A stretch of DNA of 64,000 nucleotides from Sophora flavescens (lineage: Eukaryota; Streptophyta; Magnoliopsida; Fabales; Fabaceae): NCBI GenBank assembly GCA_030762895.1, contig CM061066.1, positions 12,891,751 to 12,955,750 of the forward strand, read 5' to 3'. Of this stretch, positions 23,603 through 34,963 are shown one piece after another; position 1 is the first letter of the stretch, and each line of letters starts with the position of its first letter. Made by a program: the position numbers and the translations under genes. Below the pieces are notes generated by a model. It was not told where the DNA came from and made no database searches. It saw only the letters and a list, made by a program, of their open reading frames with translations.

Positions 23603-24296
23603 AAATGGTAGATGTACTCCCCATCGCTTTTCAAAGTTCAAACCTGGGTTAAATTCCCTTTTAGTACATTTTAGGATAAATATTTAAAAAAAATTATTAA
23701 GACTTGGTTTAAAGCGGTCAAATGGTTTTTCATCGATTTTGATTAGTTTAACTCGGTTTGACCATGCAAACGATTTAATTACCTAAACATTACCGAACAA
23801 GAGGTCAAGAGGTCAGTTCTTGATTTTTCACAATCATGTCGACCAATTCGATCCGATTTTGAAAATATTGATTAATAATATAAAAAATGTTTATATAGAC
23901 TTCATAATAGGGATGAGAATAGGCCAGGCCACCCGACAGGGGTCTATGACCTAGCCTGTTTAAAGCCTGGCCTGACTTGTTTAATTAAAAGGTCAGGTCT
24001 AGGCTTTTTAAAAAGCCTCTTTAGATAAATGGGCCAGGCTTATGCTTATTAAAAAGTCTTTAAAGCCTAATAGACCAACCTATTTAATATATAATTAATG
24101 TTATTTTAATTAAATATATATAATATAATATATTAATAGAATATAATATATAATTTAATATATTAATATATTAATTTAAAAAATTTAATTTTATTCGTAA
24201 ATTGTTAATCATGATGAAACCCTCTTTTTACAAAACCCTCATTCAATATAGGTTGTGACTGCCGTCACTCGCATTGTTTCACACCCCACTATCTCA

Positions 24297-24865
24297 TTTA
24301 AGCAGAAAGCACCAGCGATGAGGGAGGCTCAACAAGCGGTGCGGCGGAGACAGGGAAAATGTGGCAGTCGGCCTCAGTGCGACTGGGTGTTGGTCAGGGC
24401 TGAACGACAATCTGCAAATCTGGTTCGAGCTTGTGGCGGATGACGGCAAGGCGAACAATGTTCGGTGGAGCATGGTGCTGTTGGTCGTGGCTGAGCGGCG
24501 CGACGGAGTGTGGTGTTGTTGGTCATGGTTGAGCGGCGCAGCGGACCTTGGGTAGGGGATGTGATTGGAAGCACACCCCAATTCGACAACATCTGATCCA
24601 CAATTGCAGGAATTTGAAAAATTATTATGTACATCGGGAAAAAAATGATGGCATTAATACGATTGAGCTTCACCCGTTGTTGCTGAGTGAAAGGCCTCTG
24701 AATAGTAAGAATTTTTTTTAATTAATTAAAAATACTGATCGGGAGCCATGAGCAATACAACTTAATAGTAGGAATTTTAAAAAAAATAATTAATGTAAAG
24801 AATGCAAGCAGAAGATTTATTGTTAAAGGTGGTTATTCTGTTATAAATACATTATTACTACTGCT
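24297..24865. other. Segment present in unit B but missing from unit A
   Basis: The first half (24300-24545) is GC-rich, unlike its surroundings, with overlapping short frames on both strands and no recognised domain. The second half (about 24550-24865) is the inverse of the right end of unit C (19400-19641). On the minus strand it reads a short hydrophobic stretch with FFPMYIIIFQIP. Its function is unknown. Confidence 0.5.
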
Positions 24866-24982
24866 TCTAATAAAAAAAATTCATTACTGCTCCAGTCATT
24901 CACTCTCTCTCCTCCTCGTTCTCTTCCCATTCCCATTCTTTGTTTGTAATCCATTTCTCTCCGAGATATACTACTTGCCTTT

Positions 24983-25464
24983 ATGGAAAATCTTGGAGAA
25001 ATCCATTTCTCACATCCTTGTCTTTTCAATCGAAACTTGGTATTGACAGTTGCAGTAAGGTCTGAGGCCACTTTTGCTCAGAGATTGTTCTTGCATTTCG
25101 TAGAGAGCATTGGGGTCCCTTTTGACCCTGTATTCCTTGAAAGGGATATACAAATCCTCGTGCGATTGGGATATAGAATTAACGGAGAAATATTTTCTAT
25201 CTATGAACTTCTACTACATCCCTACATGCCTTGGGACTTGCGTGACACACTGGTAGCAGTTCACCGATTCTTGCAATTTGGGACTTTTATAGTTTCTTGG
25301 ATTCTCAGAAGAATCACGGCAAGCGGTATATGTTTTCATAGTTCTTGCTATTTTTTTATACTTTTTTTGTAATTTCTTTAGTATTGCTGAATTTTTATTG
25401 TTTTTTAAATTTTCTTCCAGACCCGCCAGAGGAGATGACCAGTCATCGTGAACACGACAATTAA
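24983..25464 (+). CDS. Unidentified two-exon gene, copy B, 128 aa
   Basis: Exon 1 is 24983-25325 and exon 2 is 25421-25464, with donor GCG|GTATAT and acceptor TTCCAG. Together they make 387 nt ending in TAA. The product begins MENLGEIHFSHPCLF, has a mixed hydrophobic middle (IFSIYELLLHPYMPW, FGTFIVSWILRR) and ends DPPEEMTSHREHDN. I do not recognise the family. The C-terminal hydrophobic stretch could be a membrane-associated helix. Copies A and C are broken. A pyrimidine-rich leader (CTCTCTCTCCTCCTCG) precedes the ATG. It may be a captured host gene fragment amplified with the repeat. Copy C keeps the same reading frame across exon 1 and exon 2, which mildly supports a real ancestral coding sequence. 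Confidence 0.45.
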
Positions 25465-27285
25465 GCTATTAATAATTAATACAATATGAAGTCCTTGTTT
25501 GCAAGACTCTTCAAGCGAATAAATAGGAATGATTTTTGGTCTCTATTTTAGTGTATGATTTACTCTCTTTGTTTTTTTCCCCTTACTTGCTTTGTTTATC
25601 TTGCTATATTTGGTTGCTTATCTAAAAACAAAAAAAAGAGGCAAGTAGTAGCAGTTTGATATCCTAAAAATTGTTGAAAGAGAAAATAACCATAATGAAA
25701 ATCTCCTTATTATAGTTAGATCTGTGGGATCAGTTGATTAACTTGATTTATGTTGTGTTAGAATGACCAGAAGAAGCAATAACCTTTTGTTTGAATTTTT
25801 GTTCGCCTAGCTATCTAAGCAACTTCTGGACACCATACTTTCTCTTGATATTCTCAGAAACTAACATATTATAAATGATAGTTTAGTCTCTCTTTTTTTT
25901 GGGTTATAGACTTATAGGTGTGGTTCTGATTGTGGTCCTGATGGTGACCTCTTCATTCACGAATTGGTGTTTTTTCCATTATTTACTTGAACTCATTTGG
26001 CAGGAAGTGTGTCTAGTTGGTGCTGGGTAAATTGGTGGATATCCTAGTTACAGAGTTGGTACTTTCAAGTGTTTGATTTTACTGGTTTTAGTCTAATTTT
26101 GTGTTGGTTATAGTTGTGGTTCTATTGGTCTTTAGACTGGATCGTAAAATACTACTTTCAGATTTAATGATATTTGTGGTTATAGTACTACTTGTGCTAG
26201 TTTTAGTTTAAAAAGGAAAAAAGTACTACATGTACTCTTTTAATGATATTTGCCTTTTCCACAAAAAAAAAAAAAAGAAACACAAAGATTTCATAGTTAC
26301 TTGGATGTAGAACTGTGGAAGGAGTGCAACCCATGTATCTTGCCTATAATATTTCTTTCTCTTCTATCTGAGTAGCTGGCATATTGTCGTCGTACATTGC
26401 AAATATAGTTTAGTTTCTAGGAAATTAATTATATATATTTCTACATTATCCAAAAAGTTTTGGTCTAATATAATATTTTTATTTTCTTATGCAGCAAGGT
26501 TCCAATGAGGAGATACAAATGAGGAGTCACAAGATGAAGAATTTTGATTTTAATTTTCTCCTTAGATAATTGTTTTGAATTTTTTTTTTTGTTAGACTCA
26601 AACATCCAAGTAGGCTACTTCCATTCTCATGCTTCCATTCCTTGATAGTTAATGGTTGATTTTTTTTAGTATTCTTTTTTATTAAAAGACCCCAATAATT
26701 GGTGAGGTAAAAGTAGTTAAGAGAAAGGAAACCATATTCCAAGAGGACAGGATGGGTGTATGGACTGTGTTTTACGAAGTGGGTTGTGGCTAAAGCCCAC
26801 AGTCAAAATGATTATGGTATCACCGTTGGACATGCACTTCGTATATGATGTGCATGTAGAACTGCATGATAAATAGAGTATGTCTTGCATAGGGTGAGAG
26901 GCGGTAATAACCTAGAAAATTTTGGACATGGATACAACAATGGCTAAGATAACTCGTTGTGAGGAGTTAAGTCATGGGGATGTTGCTCAAGGACCCTAAG
27001 AAACATCTTCCTTGCCTAGTGCAATTGGTCTGTGTTTTTTCTATCCAGATGATAGTGTTTATAAAGAGTTGTCTATTCTTTCCTAGAATATCATGAGGGA
27101 TGCTAGTATGGAAGCTAAATGTGCTATTTAGGAGCTTGTTTTTAGATCCCTCCCAACAAATTCACCCAGAAGCTAATTTATGGCCAGTGCACGTGATCTA
27201 ACACAAGACAATTCCAAAATGAGGTAAATGCAATGACGACAACAAATGAATGATGTATTGATTACATATGCTAATGACCATAGAA

Positions 27286-27377
27286 ATGGATTAAGGCTAA
27301 ACAACAAAGTTGCTTTGGTCATGGATTAATGATCCTACGGTACTTAAGGAAATGGATTAAGGCTAAACAACAAAGTT
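27286..27377 (+). repeat. Short direct repeat at the right edge of unit B
   Basis: ATGGATTAAGGCTAAACAAC plus AAAGTT occurs at 27286-27311 and again at 27352-27377 (period 66), starting exactly where homology to unit A ends. Confidence 0.8.
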
Positions 27378-28654
27378 AAGAATCAAAACAATCCTAATCC
27401 TCTAAATGGTAGATTAGGCCAACACAAGAACATAGGGTTAGGGTTTTTAGTTTAATGAATTAACTAGGATTCAACAAGTATACAAGTATGTATGATGAAA
27501 GACATGATCATACATCAAAAGCAAGAACAAAAACTCCATCCATCCTTTCCTCTAGGATTCGGCCAAGATGGGTTTCCAGAGAAGAAAATTTTTGATCATC
27601 ACATGCTCTTAGATACATATAGTATACATGATTATAAGAACATAGGAAGTGGTTTCAACATCATGATATTTTTCTAGAATTTGTTATGAATTTTCAAAGT
27701 TCTAGATCTAGAAAATTAAAAGTGATGAACATAGATGAAATAGACTTTGAATCATGAAACTTATTGAAGAACATAGACATTATTAGGGAAGGAGAATAGG
27801 ATTCACCTCTTTAAGATAAAAAAAAAGTGAAAATCCAAGGACTTGCTTCACAAAATCAAGCTTTTGTGTTCTAGTGTTCTTGAAAATTTAGAGCAGTTTC
27901 GGTAATTTGGACATATCTCTCAATATACTTATCCGTTTTTGATGTTATTTTTGTCGTTGGAAAGAAGAGAGAAATAGGAACAACTTTCATGTAGAAAGGT
28001 TTCCGAGATTCATAACAGAAAATGGTCAGAATCGCTAGACAAAAATCTGACGAATATGAACACTTATGGTTGTTCTTGAAGTTCTTAAGAAAACATTGAG
28101 TTTGGAGGAAGGAGATGACATGAAGAAATGAAGAAATTTGTCAAAATGTGTTGCTAAAGAGGGGGAGCCATGGGTTTTAGGGACAATTTGGTCAAAAATT
28201 ACAATGGCATGGCTTGAAAAATTCATGAAGAGCCAAGGGTAAAATCGTCATTTCCAGCCAAAATATTCCTTTGTCATAAATGCGCCATTATGACGCAAAT
28301 AGGATCATCATAAATGCCTGTCACATCAGTCAAATCCGTCACCTCAGGCCCGTTGTTGACTCCCTGGTTCATTTGATGCGGGTTTTTCCTAGAGATATCT
28401 CGACGTATTCGCCTGCAGCAAATATAATATTTTAATTTTTACGCTAAATTTTTCAAAACTTCCAGTATCGTAGTAAATACGATAAAACATTTTTCATCTC
28501 GTTCATGAATTAAAATTAGGTTTTCTGAGCAGTAAACTTTTACAGTCATTGAAAACGCGGACCGGGTTCCGTCTGAATTTTCAACCCAAGATTTCATCGT
28601 AACCCTATAACATAAAGCATGATATAGAAATGATAGTGGTTTACCCAAAAAATA
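27378..28654 (-). repeat. Gypsy-type LTR segment, minus strand
   Basis: 28440-28654 matches 11780-11940 and, on the minus strand, the 5' part of the Tekay-like LTR at 38762 onward. The remainder has the look of an LTR with no open frame. It abuts in opposite orientation a plus-strand Tekay-like LTR that begins mid-LTR at 28655, so an inversion or illegitimate join is likely here. Confidence 0.55.
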
Positions 28655-29316
28655 ATTATAAGGATTAAAAGCCTTAATAAGCCTTGAATAGAACTTTGAA
28701 AGTATTGGTTTCATTTATAAAAGTTCCTTGTTTAAAACGCTTACTTCAAGAGAATGAGATTCTAGTTTTGAAAAGAAACGTTGAAGTGTTTTTAAGTCAA
28801 TAGAAACTACCTTTTTGTGATCCAAAGTTTGCACGAGAGAAAACCTTTTTCGAACTATGTGTTTCATGAAGGAAAAACCCCTTTGAAAATATTTGACTTT
28901 ATTCCATCAAGGATTTCTAAAGCAAACGAATTTCCAAATGTTTTGTAAAAGACTTTATAAAGGAAAAGATTTTCTCCTAAATGATATAGAAACGTTCCGG
29001 TTACTTGGATAAGTGGCCGAGGTTTTGTTTTGGTTTTTGATTTTCAGTGAGCGAAAAGTAAGCACATGTGAAAGAGAATACTAGTTCGCGAGACGTCGCC
29101 TCTAGCATTCAGTTTATGCACGTGATCTGGGATCCGTGTCATGAATTATGGACCAAGGGTCCTAATAGTGATATTATGGGCTAGGAGTCCTAATTTTGGA
29201 ATTGAGGACTGTGTCTCCTAATTTCGTTGTTATGGGCTAGGAGTCCTTATCTGGTTGAAATAAAACATGGATAAAATTATAATTGTTTCTACGACCACAA
29301 CCTTGGACTGCGACAT
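28655..29316 (+). repeat. Tekay-like 5' LTR, left piece
   Basis: Nearly identical to 41160-41820 and similar to 44390-45055 (GATTATAAGGATTAAAAGCC onward). It breaks at 29316 where the Athila LTR begins and resumes at 36357/36362. Confidence 0.85.
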
Positions 29317-29543
29317 TGATGAGTGTGATTTCACCTCATATTTCATTGACATTTAGCATTCATTTTCATATAGCTTAGGCATATTTAATTTGATTTTTGT
29401 TAGTTTTTGCCTTGGAACGGGTAAGGCGGTTTTGTGGTGTTGTTATGCAGGAATTGAGGATTAAAAATGCTCAAGATTAACCATGATGGAGCTTTCATGA
29501 AGACGGATCTTGAAAAGCAAGAAAATGAGCCAAACAGAGCCCA

Positions 29544-29804
29544 TCACTGCCTAGCCGTGACAGCCATCACGGCAATGATCGAGTAGAGCTGAAAAGAAAG
29601 AATGGAAAAGTCAAAACTGGTCACGGCTAGCCCGTGATGAGCATCACGGTCGTGACATGCCAATTGAACCAGACCCTCACAGACAGAAATGATCACGGCC
29701 TAGCCGTGATGGTGGTCACGACCGTGACAGACCAACCAGTGAAGCAACCTCCAAGGCAGAATACATCACGGCCTGGCCGTGATGCCCATCACGGTCGTGA
29801 CACG
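29544..29804. repeat. Dyad-symmetric tandem array in the Athila 5' LTR
   Basis: Four units spaced 72-77 bp apart each contain a near-palindrome: TCACTGCCTAGCCGTGA (29544), TCACGGCTAGCCCGTGA (29621), TCACGGCCTAGCCGTGA (29693) and TCACGGCCTGGCCGTGA (29766). Each is followed within about 6-8 nt by a second, shorter CACG dyad such as TCACGGTCGTGA. The 3' LTR has the same array with one unit degraded. It lies upstream of the TATA box, in the probable U3 promoter region. Regulatory binding is inferred, not shown. Confidence 0.8.
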
Positions 29805-29942
29805 CAATATATGGATCTTTAGAAACTGATTTAATCTGAATTTGTGATTGATTGGGATTCAAGTTACCCTAATCTATAAATAGAGAAATTAGGATCGAAA
29901 ATAGGGGACGTTTTGGGCTACTAACTTAGGCAAAATTAGGAT

Positions 29943-30004
29943 TTCTCTTCTTCTTCTTCTTCTTCTTCTTCTTCTTCTTCTTCTTCTTCTTCTTCTTCTT
30001 CTCC
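29943..30004. repeat. (TTC)n microsatellite in the Athila 5' LTR
   Basis: About 19 TTC units just downstream of the TATA box. The corresponding site in the 3' LTR (35552-35585) is shorter and interrupted, so the tract has changed length since insertion. Confidence 0.95.
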
Positions 30005-30774
30005 TCTCTTAGGTTTTCTTTCATGTTGTTGATTAATCAAGCTTGCTCTGACCATGGCCATGCTTGAGTAGTAGTTTTATTTCTAGGGATTGGGGCTATG
30101 CCCAAGATCTGTTTTATGTTATGAATTTGTTAATTTCGATTTCGCTTTCGATTTGGTTTCTATCGCATGAATTACTTGTGAATCTGGTGCGCACTTATTT
30201 GCATGTCATAGATACTCTAAGGAGGAACCTAGCGGTGAACTTAGTTATCGGATCTATAGGAATCAAACTTAGGACTTAAATCACGAGAGTTAGAAGTGGT
30301 CTTTCGAGGGTTCATGAATTGTCACAAAACTTAAAGGGTTCGATTTAAATTCAACTACCACGAGAGTAGGGGTTGGTTTAATTGGGAACGGTTTTTGTAA
30401 CCCGAGAGGGAGCATTAACTTATTTAGGATAAATTTGCCTTTAAAGCAATTTTGATAATTAACAAGGGGTAGTTAATTTGGTAACATGAACAATCATCTT
30501 GTTGGTAACCCAATTCCTAGGAATCTCTTTTGATTTGAAAAACCCCTAATTGATTTACTTTCCTATTTGAATTGATTGTGTTCTTAAATATATGATTTTC
30601 TAAGTCATTTCTTATTACAAAAATCAAATATTTTCAAAATCCCTTCTTTATATAGTCCAATTTAATTGGTTTAATAATTAGTTGTTATTTGAGATCACGG
30701 TCTCTGTGGGATCGATCTTTTTATTACTTGGCGACGAATCCGGTACACTTGCCGGAATCCACACATCAAGTTTT

Positions 30775-30792
30775 TGGCGCCGTTGCCAGGGA
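30775..30792 (+). other. Athila primer-binding site (tRNA-Asp type)
   Basis: TGGCGCCGTTGCCAGGGA, six bases after the LTR end, is the usual Athila-lineage PBS with one likely substitution in the GCCGGGGA end. Confidence 0.85.
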
Positions 30793-30936
30793 ATGTGCTT
30801 TCTTGAATGTCAATTTAATTTTTAAATTGATTTCTCTAGACCCCTTTTTTTATTATTTATTGTTTTATATTAAATTTTCTCTTTTTTTTTTATTTACCTC
30901 TTTTTCTTTTTTTTAGTAACTATCTCTCTCTTATAG

Positions 30937-32124
30937 GTGTTTTTCTCTTTTATGCAAAGATCCCTAAGTCTTGGAAGCCTTATTGAGATTGACCCCGAAA
31001 TCGAAAGGACCTTTCATAGACGTAGGAGACTACAAAGAGAGAGGGAGAGGTTGATTCCCATTCCACTCATGGCGAATCTACTGGATACAATACCATTGAA
31101 GGACTACGCATCCCCAAATGCTAAGGGTTTGCGAAACGGGATTGCTAGGCCATAAATCGAGGCGGAGAACTACACTATACCGCCTATGCTAATTAGCATG
31201 ATTAGGCAGCATCAATTTGGAGGATTACCCTCGGAGGACCCGACTGATCATGTGGAGACATTCTTGGAGTTCATTGATGCAATTAGAATTCATGGTGCCC
31301 CGATTGATTTTATACGCTTGAGGTTATTCCCCTCCTCTCTGACTTGAAAGGCAAAAGCTTGGTTGAAGCAAGTGCCCGCTAATACGTTGTCAACTTGGGA
31401 CCAACTGGAGCAGGCATTCTTGGATAAATTCTTCCCTCCATCCAAGACTGCTTACCTACGAACCCAGATCACCGGCTTCTTCTAAAAGGATGGAGAATGC
31501 TTATTCGAAGCTTGGGATCGCTACAAGGGATTGCTAGAGTCTTTCCCACATCATGGACTCGAGAGGTGGCTATTAGTGCATACCTTCTACAACGGATTGG
31601 ATTACTCTTCGAAGGTGTCACTTGACTCTGCAGCTGGTGGAGCCTTTATGAATAGACCTCTGACCGAAGCATTCAATATCATTGAAAACGTAGCCACCAA
31701 CTACCACCAATGGGGTTCGGAAAGAGGCAATAACCCGAAAAAGCTTTTGGGGGGTAAGTTTGAAATGAATAGCATTGATCTAATTATGTCTAAATTTGAC
31801 TCATTGAATAAATGCTTTGATCAGCTTGAAAAGGCTAATGTGAGTTCGATAGGTGCTACTAATATTGTTTGTGAGATTTGTGGAATGCAGGGACATGACA
31901 TAATGGAGTGCCCACATGGTATTGCTCCTGGATCCGGTGCTTCGGGGGAACAAGTGAACTCTTGTCACAACTTCTACGACACGAACCTGAAGTTGCCAAA
32001 CTATGTTCCCCTAAATTCTTACAACCAAGGAAGGAAGAATAGCCCTTACCTCTCCTATGGGAACTACAACAACACGTTGAACCACGAATTCCAGAAGGCC
32101 AAGGTAATAGGAAACCTGCGTTAG
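30937..32124 (+). pseudogene. Athila gag
   Basis: One frame carries the retrotransposon gag domain: MQRSLSLGSL at the N-terminus, MANLLDTIPLKDYA, then the conserved DPTDHVETFLEF, FPSSLT.KAKAWL, TWDQLEQAFLDKFFP and CLFEAWDRYKGLL, ending in a CEICGMQGHDIMEC zinc knuckle (last His/Cys spacing normal for CCHC). In-frame stops lie at 31153 (TAA), 31345 (TGA) and 31483 (TAA), and a frameshift near 32105 moves the C-terminal part to 32139-32360. Gag would package the RNA in particles; this copy is dead. Confidence 0.85.
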
Positions 32125-32584
32125 GGTATCCTCAGGTACCAAAGTCTAGACTTGAGTCTCTCTTGGAAAATTTTGTTGAAACTCAAACAAAACAAAATGA
32201 AGAGTTTAGGCAACAAGGTAGGGCAGTCAATGAGGCAATAAAAGAGTTAGCATCTAAGGTAGATAACTTAGCCATCCATAATAAGATGTTAGAGACTCAG
32301 ATTGCCCAACAAGCTAGTACATATACCAGAACTAAGGGTACATTCCCAGGACAACCCTAAGTTAATCCCAATGAGCGCTGTAATGCTATATACTTAAGGG
32401 ATGATAAGCTTGGGGTGGTTGAAAAGGATGTGGAATGTGAGGAGGACATAACCGAAGATGAAGAGATAGAGCCAAAGTATATCCCTCCACCACCTTAACA
32501 ACCCCCAATACCTTTCCCACAAGGGTTGGTCAAGAAAAAGCAAGTAGAATAGAAACTAAGAGCTTAATTGAGGAGCATAATGTC
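32125..32584 (+). pseudogene. Athila gag C-terminal and linker, shifted frame
   Basis: After the frameshift, PKSRLESLLENFVETQ, a Gln/Glu-rich coiled-coil-like region (KNEEF, ELASKVDNLAIHNKMLETQ) and TFPGQP are readable up to TAA at 32358-32360. Acidic ITEDEEIEPKYIPPPP follows after that stop. It joins gag to protease in the original polyprotein. Confidence 0.7.
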
Positions 32585-33271
32585 ATGATAAAAACTAATA
32601 TGCCTCCTAAACAAAAAGATCCAGGAAGTTTCTCTATTTCTTGCTCAATTGGAGAGGTGAAAATAGACCAAGCCTTATGTGACTTAGGGGCTAGTGCGAG
32701 TTTGATGCTGCTTACTATCTTTGAGAGGTTGGGAACCAAGAAATTGAGTCCATCCAAATCCTCTTTACAATTTGCGGATGGCTCAACTAAAACTCCTCTA
32801 GGCATACTAGAGAACGTTCCCTTAAAGGTAGGGAAATTTTTCATTCATACCGATTTCATGGTATTGGATATGAACGGGAATTCTAAATTCCCTATCATTC
32901 TAGGAAGGCCATTTTTTGCCACAGCTGGAGCAATAATAGATGTAAAGAATGGCAAGCTCTCTCTGAATGTAGAGGAAGGTAGGGTAGATTTTGATTTGAC
33001 TAACTCATATAACAACCCTCCTTTTGAGAGTCATGTGTGCAGGATCGAGATAATGCCTCCAGAGGTGAAGGAAGTGCCTAATATGGAAGCAACTCCCAAA
33101 CTTAGCATGACGAATGATGCACCAAATAATGATGAAATGGGAGTTGCTCAACATGTGGAGATAAAAATTCCTCCGGGAGGAAGTAAGGCCATGAAACTCA
33201 GAGTGAAAAGAGCAAAGCGAAAGCGAAATTGGCCATATGAACAAAACAGACTTTTCGAAGGACTTCCCTGA
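32585..33271 (+). CDS. Athila-type aspartic protease domain, open frame
   Basis: A 228-codon open frame. The protease active site is ALCDLGASASLM at about residues 30-41 (DLG in place of the usual DTG/DSG, normal in Athila). A flap-like FADGSTKTPLG and the second hydrophobic-Gly motif FPIILGRPFFATAGA follow. A basic tail (LRVKRAKRKRNW) ends at a stop where RT would normally begin. It would cleave gag-pol. The ATG chosen is only the first in frame; the protein is naturally part of a polyprotein. Confidence 0.75.
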   Translation: MIKTNMPPKQKDPGSFSISCSIGEVKIDQALCDLGASASLMLLTIFERLGTKKLSPSKSSLQFADGSTKTPLGILENVPLKVGKFFIHTDFMVLDMNGNSKFPIILGRPFFATAGAIIDVKNGKLSLNVEEGRVDFDLTNSYNNPPFESHVCRIEIMPPEVKEVPNMEATPKLSMTNDAPNNDEMGVAQHVEIKIPPGGSKAMKLRVKRAKRKRNWPYEQNRLFEGLP

Positions 33272-34963
33272 AAGAGAGGTGTTCTTTCACCTCCAAGCCC
33301 AGCTGACCCTGGTTGATTGAAGGAAGTATGGTCAAGCTTAAGACCATAAATAAGCGCTTCTTGGGAGGCAACCCAAGTTTCTTTCCATTTTTAATTCCTT
33401 TTGAATTTTGTTTTTGAATAATTGAGAAGATTTAGAGAAGAAAGATCACTAGTTGATGGTTTTGCCAAGTATTTTCAGGTTATGAAAGCAGTAAAAAAAA
33501 GGTAAGGAAAAATAAAGTCAGAAGTCATTACGCCCAGGCCGTGACACATTTTCCAGCATCTCTTTGACTGGCATGTGAGCCAGCACCCTCTACCACCTCG
33601 GTGAGTTGTTCCATTTTTCTCCTATCTCCGACTTGATTATTTACATTGGGGACAATGTAAGTCTTTAAGCTTGGGGTAGGGGTATTTTTGCAATTTTTTT
33701 TGCATTTTTGCACTTTTCTTGTTGCATTCATATAGGCATAGTTTTGCATGATCACATGATTAGATTGCCCTTTGCTTGGAGTATGCATCCAATTGTGAGA
33801 ACTTGGTGCCAAATAAATTGAGATAGTGAAATTTTGAACCCAATTTTTGTATTCTTGTGATAAGGCTAAAAATAAAAATGCTTGAGATGATCTTTTGATA
33901 GTTGATAATTAGCATGTGGTTCCTTAGATTTGTGTTTCTCATTGAGTTTAAACTATTAAATGTGAGATTTTTGAGCCTAAAAGGGGTACTCAATAAATCT
34001 ACCCCATTCTTTGTGATTGAGTGTTTTATTCCTCTAGGATTGTATTCTCTAGAACTTGACTTGAAACCGTTTTGAAACTTAAAAATTTTTGAAAACATAT
34101 TTGAAAATGATTGAGGCACTAGGTATTTTTCTGGCCATCTGAGCTTTGATTGATTAAATACTACCCCTTAGTTACCCAATTTTGAGCCTAAAAGAATGAA
34201 ATACTTTTCTTGGTACCTTGAAATATTTTGATGAATGATGCTTGGTATAGAACCTTTTAAAGTATTGCAAAAAGGGTAAAAAGGTAGTCTGAAAAATAAA
34301 TTGTGGGATGAGAAAGTTAGAAAAATATTTCTCTTAAGTTGAAAATCTCCCCTTCTCCAAATAAATAAAATAAAATAAATAAACAAAAAGAAATGGAGAA
34401 GGGGATGAGAAAAAGAAAGTGAGAAATAAAATAAAATAAAATAAAATAAAGGGGAAAAAAGAAAGAAAGGTGGAAAAGTGAACTAAAGCCCAAAAGGTAT
34501 TTTAGAAGGTTGTCATGTTTTGCATTGTTTGATATTTTGTTTAGCCTTATTGAATTTTCCTTTTCTTGATTTCCCCACCTAACAATTAATCCCATGGCCC
34601 CATTACAACCAAAATAAAAGGCCTCTTGATTCTTATGTGTTTTCATTAATAAAGTAGAGATTTGGTTAATAGTCAAGCTTATGGTAGGGTACCTTCCTTG
34701 AGGAAATTGAGTGAATTGTCAAAAATCCTTAAACACTTGAGTGAGGTAAGAAGAGTGCCCGAATTAGTGAGAGGCATGAATCTATACAACCTAAGCTTCT
34801 AATTGGACTTGAAATTGATTGTCTCTTGGTTACTTATTTGAATGTGCCTGTCACTTGGATTAGTTACTCGGGTTCTTGGTTCACTATCCATGCTCTGATT
34901 GTTTATATTTTCTGGCCTTAGTGATTGCTTAAGGACAAGCAAAGTCTTAAGCTTGGGGTAGTT
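33272..34963 (+). other. Non-coding interior between protease and the Athila 3' LTR
   Basis: It contains CGCTTCTTGGGAGGCAACCC, commonly seen after the pol region in Athila elements, which suggests a deletion joining protease directly to the post-pol spacer. A single half-dyad (CCAGGCCGTGAC) lies at 33537. Two AAGCTTGGGGTAG polypurine-like tracts occur, near 33667 and at 34949-34961; the second directly precedes the 3' LTR. Confidence 0.7.

Larger units (their letters stand above)
22832..27286 (+). repeat. Unit B of the large dispersed repeat
   Basis: Direct copy of unit A without the plastid insertion, with an extra 24297-24865 segment. It carries the only copy of the small gene with an open spliced frame. 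Identity with A is high outside indels. No TIR, LTR or rolling-circle ends were recognised at TGATTGTCAC (left) or CATAGAAA (right). Confidence 0.8.
29317..30768 (+). repeat. Athila 5' LTR
   Basis: 1452 bp. It contains a TATA box (CTATAAATAG at 29874-29883), a dyad array (29544-29804) and a TTC microsatellite. It ends CCGGAATCCACACATCA before the PBS. Confidence 0.88.

Noticed and set aside
29634..29822. Short frame over the Athila palindromes (also 35242-35430)
   Set aside because: It is kept open by the repeat pattern, has no upstream context, and lies in LTR promoter DNA.
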